Assembly: GCF_030867385.1 (NCBI RefSeq)
Contig: NZ_JAPFBJ010000002.1
Coordinates: 1,031,001 to 1,095,000, forward strand
Source: Sphingobium sp. DEHP117
GTDB lineage: Bacteria > Pseudomonadota > Alphaproteobacteria > Sphingomonadales > Sphingomonadaceae
Reading direction: 5' to 3'
Length of the DNA stretch: 64,000 nucleotides
Shown: one piece after another, positions 49,999 through 60,769 of the stretch
Layout of the letters: each line of letters begins with the position of its first letter
Position numbering within the stretch: position 1 is the stretch's first letter
The notes under the pieces: model-generated
Databases searched by the model: none
Told to the model about the DNA's origin: nothing
What the model saw: the letters and a program-made list of their open reading frames with translations, nothing else
Translations under genes and position numbers: made by a program

Positions 49999-50133
49999 TC
50001 AGGCCGAGAGGCTCTTGCGGCCGCGTGCACGGCGGGCGCGCAGCACCGCGCGGCCTCCGACGGTCGCCATGCGGGCGCGGAAGCCGTGCCGCCGCTTGCG
50101 GACCAGGTTGCTCGGCTGAAAGGTGCGCTTCAT
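49999..50133 (-). CDS. rpmH: 50S ribosomal protein L34
   Basis: 44 aa, [20 protein letters not shown] then [18 protein letters not shown], the complete L34. It opens the conserved rpmH-rnpA-yidD-yidC-engB order. The ATG at 50133 is preceded by AGGAA. A promoter is proposed at 50217-50245. Confidence 0.97.
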   Translation of the reverse strand: MKRTFQPSNLVRKRRHGFRARMATVGGRAVLRARRARGRKSLSA

Positions 50134-50216
50134 CGCTCATTCCTCAAAAATCGAATCATCAAAGGCGAAGCCGCCAGAACGGGGATTCCCGCCAGCCGCC
50201 GCCAAACAGACGCGTG

Positions 50217-50245
50217 CCGATAGGGAAAGCCGGGTGAAAAGTCAA
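50217..50245 (-). promoter_or_regulatory. Proposed rpmH promoter
   Basis: Reading leftward, TTGACT (50245-50240) and TATCGG (50222-50217) are separated by exactly 17 bp. It would start transcription about 75 bp before rpmH. Confidence 0.45.
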
Positions 50246-50315
50246 CGGGCGGGCGGCATGATTGACCCGAACGCGCTTTGGAGCGATGCAGTGCGGACAA
50301 GCCGGGGGGTGGGGG

Positions 50316-51299
50316 ATGGAGCTCGCAAGTCAGTTCTTTGCGCTGATCATGGTTGCCGCGCCTTTGATTGCAGGCGCGGCGGCGATCGTCTGGCGCATGC
50401 ACGGGCGCAGGCAAAAGATCTATCTGCTGGTGCTGGCGCTCTTTCCGCTGCTGTTGATGGCCGCCGTGCTGATGCTGGGAGCGATATTTTCGCCCAGCCA
50501 TGATTCGGGTTTTGGCAATGTTGCCTTCGGGATAATGCTTATTGGCATGGTTGCAGTGCTGCCGTGGATGGCAGCATGTACTTTCGGGTTTTTCATAGGC
50601 GCGCTGCTGAGGCGCCGCTATCCGCCGCCAGAGCCTGTGCCGGTCGATACGGAGGTGGCTGCCGATGTTGCCGCGCTGCCACCGCCACAGACTGTCCTGT
50701 CCCGCCCGGCGCCTGCCCTCGTGCCGCCAGAGATGTCTCAACCAGCGCATCAGGAGTTTTCGCCGGACGGCGCCATCCGGGTCGACATTCAGCCGGTCGA
50801 GTGGGCGCAGAGCCAGTTTGCGGCGACTCCGCGCGTGGTACGGACGTCAGATGGGCAGGTGCTGTGCGATCTGCTGGGGTCGGACTGGGACGCGCATGTC
50901 GCCTATCCGCGCGATGCCTATGTCTGGCTCGGCCTGCGCCGCTATCGCGCGCCGGGGTATATGTTTGTGGAGTTCGATCTCGCGGCCGATCGCTACGCCA
51001 TCGCGCTGGATGCGCTGGAGGAGCCGGATGAGGTGGGCCCGCTTCAGGACGTGAGCGGCCGGCTGGAAGTGTGGTGGGAGAAGGCGAGTGCGCGCGCGAG
51101 CACGCTTTATCGGGGGGACAAGGAGCATCCCGTTTCGGTGCAGGTTACGGGGAAGTTTGCCGCGTGGCGTTCGGCGCTCGTGATACTCATCGGGGCGATA
51201 GTGGCGATCGCGCTACTCACCTGGCTGTCGGTCACATATAATATCGACCCGCCGCACGTGCCGCTTGGGGTGCCGCATATCCCGCATGTGCCGCACTGA
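50316..51299 (+). CDS. Membrane protein of unknown function
   Basis: 327 aa from ATG 50316, with a G-rich SD. Three helices lie in the N-terminal 110 residues (FFALIMVAAPLIAGAAAIV, YLLVLALFPLLLMAAVLML, FGIMLIGMVAVLPWMAACTFGFF) and one near the C-terminus (SALVILIGAIVAIALLTWLSV). Between is a soluble region with a Pro-rich linker and a conserved-looking block (FVEFDLAADRYAIALDALEEPDEVG). The tail is His/Pro-rich (PPHVPLGVPHIPHVPH). No family is recognised. It is divergent from rpmH and convergent with the beta-helix gene. Confidence 0.7.
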   Translation: MELASQFFALIMVAAPLIAGAAAIVWRMHGRRQKIYLLVLALFPLLLMAAVLMLGAIFSPSHDSGFGNVAFGIMLIGMVAVLPWMAACTFGFFIGALLRRRYPPPEPVPVDTEVAADVAALPPPQTVLSRPAPALVPPEMSQPAHQEFSPDGAIRVDIQPVEWAQSQFAATPRVVRTSDGQVLCDLLGSDWDAHVAYPRDAYVWLGLRRYRAPGYMFVEFDLAADRYAIALDALEEPDEVGPLQDVSGRLEVWWEKASARASTLYRGDKEHPVSVQVTGKFAAWRSALVILIGAIVAIALLTWLSVTYNIDPPHVPLGVPHIPHVPH

Positions 51300-51310
51300 G
51301 GCAGCGGGGT

Positions 51311-52249
51311 TTAGCGCCTGTCCGTCACCTTGATCCCTGTGGTGATGCGGTTGCCGATGATCTGGGGGCGGTCATTGGTCCAGTTCGCCACGAAGGTGCT
51401 GGTGCGGCCGTAATCGCCGCCGAAGCTCGCCTGATTGTCACGGATCTGGAGGCTGTTGCTGTCCCACTCCCGCCCCTCGGGCGCAATGGTGATGAACGCG
51501 GAGTAATTGTCCTTGTCGCGCCCCTGCACCATGATGTTGTTGGCGATGAGGCCGGATGCGCCGTTCGAGAGGTCGATCATATAATTTGTGAGGTGGCCGG
51601 CGCGGTCATCGAACACGTTGCCGGTGATGGTGACGCGGGCGGCGCGGCTCTTTACGTAATGCCCGCCTTGCCCCGCCTCGAAGCGGGTCGCGGTGACGAT
51701 GAGGTGGCCATAATGCCCCACATAGAGGCTGTGCGCGCAATCGAGATCGCGGTCGCAGCGGCCGAGCTTGCCGAAGATGCTGTGGTCGATGCGGATCGTC
51801 GACTGCGGGTCGTCATGGGTGAGGATGCCTTCCTCGCTGGTGCGAAACAGGCTGGCCGAGACGGTGAGGTTGCCGCGCTCCAGCCGGATTCCCGCGCCAT
51901 TGCCATCGGGCACGCGCATGTTCTGGAAGATGATCGCCTCCACGCTGGCCGCGCGGCCGCGCAGCACCAGCGCCGCCTTGCCCTCGCAGGTGACGCCATC
52001 GAACACCACGCTGCCCGGCCGCTGCGCGCGGTAGGTGATGCTGCCCGCCTGCTGCACCGCGCACTGGCGATAGGTGCCCGGAGCTATGACGATGGTGCCG
52101 GAGCGATCCCCTACCGCCGCGACCGCGTCGGCCAGCGTGCGATAGGTGCGGCCCGTTTCCATGATCGAGAAGGGGTTGGGCTGGTTCGGTGCGGCGCCGA
52201 GCAAGGCGGGCACGGCGGCAAGCAGCAGAGCAGGGCGGATATGACGCAT
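51311..52249 (-). CDS. Exported right-handed parallel beta-helix protein
   Basis: 312 aa. Signal peptide (PALLLAAVPALLGAAPNQ) then repeated short beta-strand rungs with Asn/Gly turns (GRTYRTLADAVAAV..., VTITGNVFDDRAGHLTNYMIDLSNG, LIANNIMVQGRD). This is the pectate lyase-like fold, shared by polysaccharide lyases, epimerases and surface proteins; the catalytic residues cannot be identified. Upstream 256 bp hold the proposed promoter at 52311-52340 for the other strand. Confidence 0.82.
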   Translation of the reverse strand: MRHIRPALLLAAVPALLGAAPNQPNPFSIMETGRTYRTLADAVAAVGDRSGTIVIAPGTYRQCAVQQAGSITYRAQRPGSVVFDGVTCEGKAALVLRGRAASVEAIIFQNMRVPDGNGAGIRLERGNLTVSASLFRTSEEGILTHDDPQSTIRIDHSIFGKLGRCDRDLDCAHSLYVGHYGHLIVTATRFEAGQGGHYVKSRAARVTITGNVFDDRAGHLTNYMIDLSNGASGLIANNIMVQGRDKDNYSAFITIAPEGREWDSNSLQIRDNQASFGGDYGRTSTFVANWTNDRPQIIGNRITTGIKVTDRR

Positions 52250-52310
52250 CGCTCGAGCGTAGCAGCTTGGCGGACCTGAATCATCCCAGCGTGAAATTTT
52301 TCTTCTGCAC

Positions 52311-52340
52311 TTGCAAATCGGATCGAATCGGTCATATTAT
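52311..52340 (+). promoter_or_regulatory. Proposed promoter for the ydcH-terC side
   Basis: TTGCAA (52311-52316) and TATTAT (52335-52340) are spaced by 18 bp in an AT-rich stretch of an otherwise GC-rich gap, about 165 bp before the small YdcH-like gene. Confidence 0.5.
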
Positions 52341-52505
52341 AGCACTGCGGGCCGGGCCCCTCTGGCGATCATGCTCCCATGATCGTGATGTCGGACCGCA
52401 TCGGGTGACCGGTGCGATGTTTGGCATTCCTCTTCCCCCCTCAGCCATGCCGCATCGCTCCGGGCACCCGATTTGGATCAATTCCAATCGAGGAGTGCCA
52501 TTAGA

Positions 52506-52688
52506 ATGAAGGACAGTTTCTGTCGATTGCTGGTCAGGCATCAGCGGCTCGATGAAGCCTTGCGCGCCGAGCAGCGGCGCCCGTTTCCCGACTTTGCCCA
52601 GCTCCAGCGGCTGAAGCGCCTCAAACTGCGCATCAAGGACCGGCTGGCTGCTGCTGTGCGGGGCAGACGCATATTGCGGCCTTTGTAA
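52506..52688 (+). CDS. YdcH/DUF465-like small protein
   Basis: 60 aa from ATG 52506 (MKDSFCRLLVRHQRLDEALR). The pattern of a helix with HQRLDEAL, then LQRLKRLKLRIKDRLA, is that of DUF465/YdcH, whose members usually read RLKKEKLALKDRI at this point. Function is unknown; very basic. GAGGAG is about 11 nt upstream. Confidence 0.75.
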   Translation: MKDSFCRLLVRHQRLDEALRAEQRRPFPDFAQLQRLKRLKLRIKDRLAAAVRGRRILRPL

Positions 52689-52695
52689 GCGCGCG

Positions 52696-52727
52696 CACCG
52701 AAACTTCGGGAAACCGGGGTTTCGGTG
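52696..52727 (+). terminator. Hairpin between the YdcH-like gene and terC
   Basis: Stem CACCGAAAC (52696-52704) / GTTTCGGTG (52719-52727) with a 14-nt loop. No T run follows, so it may be a weak or Rho-assisted terminator or a leader structure. It is too small to be the yybP-ykoY manganese riboswitch often placed before terC-like genes. Confidence 0.4.
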
Positions 52728-52761
52728 TTCCGCCTTTGGCTCTTGGTGCACAGGATATTTC

Positions 52762-53759
52762 ATGGATTTCAGCTTTATTTTTCAGGATTGGCTAGGCACG
52801 CCGATCTGGCTCTGGAGCGCGTTTCTTACGCTCGTCATCGTTCTGCTCGTTGCTGATCTTGGCCTGTTTCACCGCGGCGCCCGCGTTATCGGCGTCAAGG
52901 AAAGCCTTGCTCTATCGGCCTTCTATATCAGTGTTGGCGTGGCTTTCGGCGCGTGGGTCTGGTGGTATCTCGGGCAGGAAACGGGCCTTGCGTACCTCAC
53001 CGGCTTCGTCATCGAGAAAAGCCTGGCGATGGACAACATCTTCGTCATCGCCATGATCTTCACCGCGCTCGCCATCCCCGCGCATCTGCAGCATCGGGTG
53101 CTGTTCTGGGGCGTGCTGGGCGTCGTGGTGCTGCGCGGCATCATGATCGGCATGGGCGCGGCGCTGGTGTCCAACTATGCGTGGGTGCTTTATGTGTTCG
53201 CCGCGTTCCTGGTATGGACCGGCATCGGTATGTGGCGCGCGTCGGGCAAGGCCTATGATGTCGAAGGCAGCCCGATCCTGCGGTTCCTGCGCGCGCGGCT
53301 GCCAATAACGGACGGGCTGCACGGCGAACGCTTCTGGGTGCGTCAGGCAGACCCCCGCACCGGGCAGTTGCGCACCTTTGCGACGCCGCTGTTGCTGGCG
53401 CTGCTGATGATCGAATTTGTCGACGTCGTCTTTGCTGTAGACAGCATTCCCGCCATCTTCGCGATCACGACCGATCCGTTCGTGGTCTATACGTCCAACA
53501 TATTCGCGATATTGGGCCTGCGCGCGCTCTACTTCGCGCTGGCGGCGATGGTCGATCGCTTCGCCTATCTCAAGCAGGCGCTTGCGGTGCTGCTGATCTT
53601 CATCGGCTCGAAGATCTTCGTGGCGGACATGCTGGGGCTGGCGAAGTTCCCGCCGATGCTTTCGCTCGGCATTACCTTCGCGATCCTCGCGACAGGCATC
53701 GGCTGGTCGCTGTGGAAGACACGGGAGGGCGGGCGTGCGCCGGCCCTCCCGAACGCCAG

Positions 53760-53763
<4 letters not shown>
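52762..53763 (+). CDS. TerC family membrane protein (Alx-like)
   Basis: 333 aa, about nine membrane helices. Conserved acidic signature [16 protein letters not shown] and [17 protein letters not shown] match TerC/Alx, implicated in manganese export and metallation of exported proteins. Its TAG stop overlaps the metH2 stop in a shared CTAG (53760-53763), the two genes being convergent. Confidence 0.92.
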
Positions 53764-56465
<2,702 letters not shown>

Positions 56466-56484
56466 ATTCATTCTTTCCAAAAAC

Positions 56485-56583
56485 CCCTCCTCTTCAGAGG
56501 AGGGTTGGGAGGGTGGATCGAGGCGCTGGCCTGCGGCGGTCTTCACCACCCCCACCCCCGGCCCCTCCCCAGAAGGGGAGGGG
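56485..56583. repeat. Paired extragenic palindromes between metH1 and metH2
   Basis: Hairpin CCCTCCTCT/AGAGGAGGG (56485-56504) and hairpin CCCCTCCCC/GGGGAGGGG with AGAA loop (56562-56583) are about 60 bp apart. Same family as 54364-54452 and 764-879. Confidence 0.75.
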
Positions 56584-56592
56584 AGTTTCAGG

Positions 56593-57642
56593 TTATGCCG
56601 CTATATGCATTGGTTCCAGGCCTGCAAGCCGGGTGATTACGGGCAGGGTGGGGATGGCGCGCGGAGCCGCACCCTCCAGCGCCTTCGCAATCGCGCCGAT
56701 ATGGGCCGGTGTGGTGCCGCAGCAGCCGCCGACCATGTTGACCAGTCCTTCCTCGATCCACACCTTGATCAGCGCGGCGGTCTGCTCCGGCAGCTCGTCA
56801 TATTGCCCCAGCTCGTTGGGCAGGCCCGCATTGGGATAGGCGAGGATCAGCGTGTCAGCGATTTTGGAGAGCTCCGAGAGATAGGGCCGCAGCCTGTCTG
56901 CTCCGAACGCGCAATTGACGCCGATGGTCAGCGGCTTCAAGTGCCGCAGCGAATACCAGAACGCCGCGATGGTGTGGCCAGAGAGGTTGCGGCCTGACAT
57001 GTCGGTGATCGTGAAGCTCATCATCAGCGGCACGGAGCGGCCGCTTGCCACTTCGGCTTCCTTCGCCGCCATGCCCGCCGCCTTGGCGTTCAAGGTATCG
57101 AAGCAGGTTTCGACGAGCAGGAAATCGACGCCGCCCTCGATCAGCGCGGCGCACTGCTCGCGATATTGCTCCTTCAGCGTGTCGTAATCGACCTCGCGGA
57201 AGGCGGGGTCGTTGACCTGCGGCGAGATGGAGAGCGTCTTGTTGGTGGGGCCGATGGAGCCGGCGACGAAGCGCTTGATGCCGTCCTTCGCCTCGGCCGC
57301 GTCACAGCACTCGCGCGCCAGCCGGGCTGCGGTCACGTTCAGCTCATGCACCAGATGCTCGCAGCCATAATCCGCCATCGCGATGCGCGTGCCGGAGAAT
57401 GTGTTCGTCTCGATCATGTCCGCGCCATTATCGAGATAGGCGGTGTGGATCGCCTTCACGATGTCCGGCCGGGTGAGGCACAGCAGGTCGTTGTTGCCCT
57501 TCTGGTCCTTTTCCAGCGGGAGGTCGCCGCGATAGTCGGCTTCGCTCAGGCCATATTTCTGGATCGAGGTGCCATAGCCGCCATCGAAGATCATCACCTT
57601 TTGCGCAGCGCGCTGGCGGAACAGGGTTTCGGCATTAGTCAT
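56593..57642 (-). CDS. metH: Methionine synthase homocysteine-binding part (split MetH)
   Basis: 349 aa from ATG 57642 ([28 protein letters not shown]), overlapping the metF stop. Homocysteine methyltransferase barrel with zinc ligands in [12 protein letters not shown] and [14 protein letters not shown]. In E. coli this domain is the N-terminus of MetH; here it is a separate gene, followed after 127 bp by the gene with the other domains. Both are required together. Confidence 0.93.
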   Translation of the reverse strand: MTNAETLFRQRAAQKVMIFDGGYGTSIQKYGLSEADYRGDLPLEKDQKGNNDLLCLTRPDIVKAIHTAYLDNGADMIETNTFSGTRIAMADYGCEHLVHELNVTAARLARECCDAAEAKDGIKRFVAGSIGPTNKTLSISPQVNDPAFREVDYDTLKEQYREQCAALIEGGVDFLLVETCFDTLNAKAAGMAAKEAEVASGRSVPLMMSFTITDMSGRNLSGHTIAAFWYSLRHLKPLTIGVNCAFGADRLRPYLSELSKIADTLILAYPNAGLPNELGQYDELPEQTAALIKVWIEEGLVNMVGGCCGTTPAHIGAIAKALEGAAPRAIPTLPVITRLAGLEPMHIAA

Positions 57643-58568
57643 GCGGCATGTCCTTGCGGGCGCAGGCCGAGCAGGTGGCAGATCGCATAGCTCAGCTCGG
57701 CGCGGTTCAACGTGTAGAAGTGAAAGCTGCGCACGCCACCGGCATAGAGCTTGCGGCACAGCTCCGCGGTGATGGTGGCGGCGATGAGCTGGCGCGCAGG
57801 GGGGTGATCGTCCAGCCCCTCGAACAGGCGCGCCATCCATGCCGGGACCTCGGTGTTGCACATGGCGGACATCTTTAGGATGCCCGCGAAATTGGTGACC
57901 GGCATGATGCCGGGCAGGATTTCAGCTTCGATTCCCGCCGCGCGCGCTTTGTCGACGAAGCGGAAATAGGCTTCGGGCGAAAAGAAGAACTGTGTGATCG
58001 CGCGGGCCGCCCCGGCGTCGAGCTTGCGCTTAAGATTATCCAGGTCGGCCTGTGCGGACTGCGCCTCCGGGTGTGTCTCGGGATAGGCGGCGACGGAAAT
58101 CTCGAAATCATGCAGCGCGCGCAGGCCCGCCACCAGCTCCGCCGCGCTGGCATAGCCGTCTGGATGCGGTTCGAACTTCGCGCCCATCTCCGGCGGATCG
58201 CCCCGTAATGCTACGATGTGGCGCACTCCGGCCTGCCAATAGGCATCGGCCACCTCGGCAATATCGTCCTTGCTGGCATCGACGCAGGTCAAGTGCGCGG
58301 CGGCGGGGATGGAGGTGTCCTTCGCGATGCGCGCGACCGTGCTGTGCGTGCGCTCGCGGGTGGATCCGCCCGCGCCATAGGTGACCGAGACAAAACGGGG
58401 CGCAAGCGGCGCCAGCGTCTCGATGCTCTCCCACAGCTGGGCCTCCATCTTTTCCGTCTTGGGCGGAAAGAATTCGAAGCTCACTTCGGCGTCTCCGCCC
58501 AGATCGGCGTAGAGCGGGGTGTCAAGGATGCGGCGCGCTTCTTCGAGCGCTCTACGTTCGGCATTCAT
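57639..58568 (-). CDS. metF: 5,10-methylenetetrahydrofolate reductase
   Basis: 309 aa from ATG 58568 (MNAERRALEEARRILDT). The pattern VSFEFFPPKTEKME near the start, VTYGAGGSTRERT, and HIVALRGDPPE are the FAD/folate binding blocks of MetF. It supplies 5-methyl-THF to MetH. Start overlaps the stop of the regulator/methyltransferase gene (ATGA). Confidence 0.96.
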   Translation of the reverse strand: MNAERRALEEARRILDTPLYADLGGDAEVSFEFFPPKTEKMEAQLWESIETLAPLAPRFVSVTYGAGGSTRERTHSTVARIAKDTSIPAAAHLTCVDASKDDIAEVADAYWQAGVRHIVALRGDPPEMGAKFEPHPDGYASAAELVAGLRALHDFEISVAAYPETHPEAQSAQADLDNLKRKLDAGAARAITQFFFSPEAYFRFVDKARAAGIEAEILPGIMPVTNFAGILKMSAMCNTEVPAWMARLFEGLDDHPPARQLIAATITAELCRKLYAGGVRSFHFYTLNRAELSYAICHLLGLRPQGHAA

Positions 58569-59536
58569 GATATCTGTCGTTCCCTGATAGGCGTGACATT
58601 GGCGGATTTGCGCCGCCCCAGCCATAGTTTTACCGTGAGCTCACCACCGGGCAGCGTGTCGGTCCGCTCCAGCGCAATCCCCGCCTCGGCAAACCAGTCT
58701 GCGATCTGGTCATCCGAAAAGCCGAGGCGCTCATGCTGATCGCGCGTGCGCAGTTCTTCGCGGTCATGCGCCTCGAAATCCACGATCAACAGGCGACCGT
58801 TATCTTTCAGCACCCGCGCGGCCTCGGCAATCGCGCGCTGGGGCGTGGCGCTATAGTGCAAGATCTGGTGCGCGGTGACGAGGTCTGCGGCAGCGTCGCC
58901 AAAGGGTAGGGCGCAGAAATCGCCGAGCAGCAGGTTGTATTTGTCGGCTCCCTCCTGCGGCAGCTTGGCGCGGGCGAGGCGGAGCATGTCGGGGCTGCGG
59001 TCGATCGCGTCGACATGGCGCGCGCGTTCGCCCAGCAGCGCAATCATCCGCCCGGTACCGGTGCCGAGATCGAGCAGATGGCTGAACGGCTCGGCCCCCA
59101 GCGCGCGAACGATGGCCTGCTCGACCTCCGCCTCAGGCACATAGAGCGAGCCAAGCGCGTCCCACTGTTCGGCATGGGCGGCGAAATAGTCGTCGGCAGC
59201 GCGCATGCGGTCCGCACGGATCGCGGCGAGGCGGGCGAGATCGGCCTTGAGCCAGAGGCCCTCGCTGGCCTCGGCGGGAATATCGGCAAACATTTCCATC
59301 AACTGGCGGCAACTTGGAGACGGTGCGAGGCGCAGAAACACCCAGTTTCCTTCCTTGCGCCGGTCGATGAGATCGGCTTCGGCCAGAATTTTCACATGGC
59401 GTGAGACGCGCGGCTGGCTCTGGCCCACGGCCTGCGCGAGCTCGCCCACGGAAAGCTCCATCGCACCCAAAAGGTGCATGATGCGCATCCGCGTCGGGTC
59501 CGCCATAGCGCGGAAAATGTCGAGCAATTCTGCCAT
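58565..59536 (-). CDS. ArsR-family regulator fused to a SAM-dependent methyltransferase domain
   Basis: 323 aa from ATG 59536 (MAELLDIFRAMADPTRMRIMHLL). Residues about 1-90 form an ArsR winged helix (LSVGELAQAVGQSQPRVSRHVKILAEADLIDRRKEGNWVFLRL) without the metal-binding ELCVCD motif; residues about 150-300 form a class I methyltransferase fold (LLDLGTGTGRMIALLG). It is first in a metF-metH1-metH2 operon. By context it is a SAH/SAM-sensing repressor of methionine synthesis, similar to SahR-type regulators; the domain may bind the ligand only. A perfect palindromic operator lies upstream. Confidence 0.88.
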   Translation of the reverse strand: MAELLDIFRAMADPTRMRIMHLLGAMELSVGELAQAVGQSQPRVSRHVKILAEADLIDRRKEGNWVFLRLAPSPSCRQLMEMFADIPAEASEGLWLKADLARLAAIRADRMRAADDYFAAHAEQWDALGSLYVPEAEVEQAIVRALGAEPFSHLLDLGTGTGRMIALLGERARHVDAIDRSPDMLRLARAKLPQEGADKYNLLLGDFCALPFGDAAADLVTAHQILHYSATPQRAIAEAARVLKDNGRLLIVDFEAHDREELRTRDQHERLGFSDDQIADWFAEAGIALERTDTLPGGELTVKLWLGRRKSANVTPIRERQIS

Positions 59537-59546
59537 TGCGTGATCG

Positions 59547-59574
59547 TATATAAAGAATTCTTTATATAGGTCAA
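59547..59574 (-). promoter_or_regulatory. Promoter and perfect 22-bp palindromic operator of the met operon
   Basis: A perfect 22-bp palindrome (59547-59568, half-site TATATAAAGAA) is directly adjacent to a leftward TTGACC (59574-59569). With TATATA as -10 the spacing is 16 bp, so the palindrome fills the promoter spacer and -10. This is where a repressor dimer such as the ArsR-type product of the next gene would block initiation. Confidence 0.8.
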
Positions 59575-59752
59575 CCCGGCTTGCCATGATATTCTGGCCC
59601 GGCTTTTCGGGGCACTAACCGACAATTCCGACAATCAGGCGCTTGCGTTCGCCGAATCATGACAGTATTTATGCGCGCAGCAGGCTCAATAGGGGGTGAG
59701 CTTTTCTCCGAGAGAAGCCTGCTTTGTCAGTATCTCAGAGAAGGGTTTACCC

Positions 59753-59959
59753 ATGACCAAGACTATCGCACTTTCGCTCGTAATTGCTTCCTCGCTTGGC
59801 CTCGCCGCATGCTCCAAGAGCGAAGAAGGCAACGCCATGAACAACGCTGCCGAAAACGTCACCAACGCAGCCGAGAACACCATGAATGCCGCGATGAACG
59901 CGTCGAACGCGACCGAGAACGCCGCGAACGCGACCGAGAACGCTGCGAACGCTCAGTAA
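59753..59959 (+). CDS. Small lipoprotein with five 7-residue repeats
   Basis: 68 aa from ATG 59753. Lipobox LAAC (LVIASSLGLAACSKSEEG). After the lipidated Cys and about 12 residues the mature chain is five heptads (NAAENVT, NAAENTM, NAAMNAS, NATENAA, NATENAA) and a final NAQ. Alanine at positions 2 and mostly 3 and 6 suggests a coiled-coil helix as in Lpp, but there is no C-terminal Lys for peptidoglycan linkage. Function unknown. Terminator at 59986-60023. Confidence 0.8.
   Translation: MTKTIALSLVIASSLGLAACSKSEEGNAMNNAAENVTNAAENTMNAAMNASNATENAANATENAANAQ
59843..59947 (+). repeat. 21-bp tandem repeat, five copies, within the lipoprotein gene
   Basis: Five 21-bp units encode the heptads; the last two differ by one base (GCC to GCT), indicating recent duplication, while the first three have diverged. 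Confidence 0.75.
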
Positions 59960-59985
59960 TTTCTGGCATTTCAGCAAAAAGAATG

Positions 59986-60023
59986 GGGGTGCGACCTTTG
60001 GGTGCGCGCCCCTTTTCTGTTTT
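59986..60023 (+). terminator. Intrinsic terminator after the repeat lipoprotein gene
   Basis: GGGGTGCG (59986-59993) pairs with CGCGCCCC (60005-60012, one G-T pair), followed by a T-rich tract TTTTCTGTTTT (60013-60023). Confidence 0.65.
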
Positions 60024-60041
60024 AGGGCGAGGGTATGAAGC

Positions 60042-60266
60042 ATGAGCGGCGTGACAGCGGTTCTCTTCCATAAGCGGTTATTGGCCGTTTTGATGACGGG
60101 TCTTGCGCTGACGGGCTGTGGCGACAATGACAGCGCGGAGGGGCCGGGCGGCGTGACCGCCGGTGAAGCCCGTGCCCTCAACGAGGCGGCAGAGATGCTT
60201 GACGCCCGCGCCGCCAACGCAGCGTCCGCATTGACAGATAACGCTCAGAACGCAGTTTCTGAATAA
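60042..60266 (+). CDS. Second small lipoprotein
   Basis: 74 aa. Lipobox LTGC (LLAVLMTGLALTGCGDND). The mature part is short and Ala/Glu-rich with a helix (GEARALNEAAEMLDARAANAASAL) and ends DNAQNAVSE, echoing the NAQ end of the neighbouring lipoprotein. Probably a relative of that gene without clear heptads. The function is unknown. Confidence 0.7.
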   Translation: MSGVTAVLFHKRLLAVLMTGLALTGCGDNDSAEGPGGVTAGEARALNEAAEMLDARAANAASALTDNAQNAVSE

Positions 60267-60365
60267 ATGCCCATTTATTGTGCACTGCACGGTGGCTGCC
60301 TAATTTTGTAGCGGCTCAGCATGAGCGGTCGCCCTTGAGCCCCGCATTAACCCGTTCTTAAGAAG

Positions 60366-60381
60366 TTGGCACGGCTTTTGC
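60366..60381 (+). promoter_or_regulatory. Sigma-54 promoter of glnK-amtB
   Basis: TTGGCACGGCTTTTGC gives GG (60368-60369) at -24 and GC (60380-60381) at -12 separated by 10 bp, an ideal sigma-54 element. The TSS is expected near 60393, just before the AAGGGGG SD and the glnK ATG. It implies control by NtrC-type activators under nitrogen limitation. Confidence 0.9.
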
Positions 60382-60416
60382 GTATTGCTCCCCGCACACC
60401 AGAATAAGGGGGTAGC

Positions 60417-60755
60417 ATGAAACTAGTCATGGCAATCATCAAGCCGTTCAAGCTGGACGACGTGCGGGACGCTTTGTCCTCACTCGGCGTAGCGGGCATG
60501 ACGGTCAGCGAAGTCAAGGGCTTCGGACGTCAGAAGGGGCAGACCGAGATTTATCGCGGCGCCGAATACAGCACCAACATGGTTCCGAAGATCAAGGTCG
60601 AGGTCGTGTGCGATGACGCGCTCGCTCCGCGCGTGGTCGAGGCCGTTCAGCAGGCCGCGAACAGCGGCGCCATCGGTGATGGCAAGATCTTCGTTCTCGA
60701 TGTCGGCGAAGCGGTGCGGATCCGCACCGGCGAAACCGGCGACACCGCGCTGTGA
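60417..60755 (+). CDS. glnK: Nitrogen regulatory PII protein GlnK
   Basis: 112 aa. PII signature with the uridylylation Tyr51 in the T-loop (YRGAEYSTNMVPK) and the C-loop VGEAVRIRTGETGDTAL. It controls AmtB by blocking its pore and reports nitrogen status. Good SD before ATG 60417. amtB follows 14 bp downstream. Confidence 0.97.
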   Translation: MKLVMAIIKPFKLDDVRDALSSLGVAGMTVSEVKGFGRQKGQTEIYRGAEYSTNMVPKIKVEVVCDDALAPRVVEAVQQAANSGAIGDGKIFVLDVGEAVRIRTGETGDTAL

Positions 60756-60769
60756 TGAAAGGGGAAATA

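Noticed and set aside
49970..50140. Long N-terminal extension of RnpA across rpmH
   Set aside because: The region encodes L34 in another frame; the extension is Arg/Pro-rich and not part of the RNase P protein family.
52689..52761. Manganese (yybP-ykoY) riboswitch before terC
   Set aside because: Only one simple hairpin is present and the space is too short; the conserved yybP-ykoY loops are not seen.
59843..59947. Possible CRISPR-like array from regular spacing
   Set aside because: The 21-bp units have no spacers between them and translate into the heptads of a lipoprotein.
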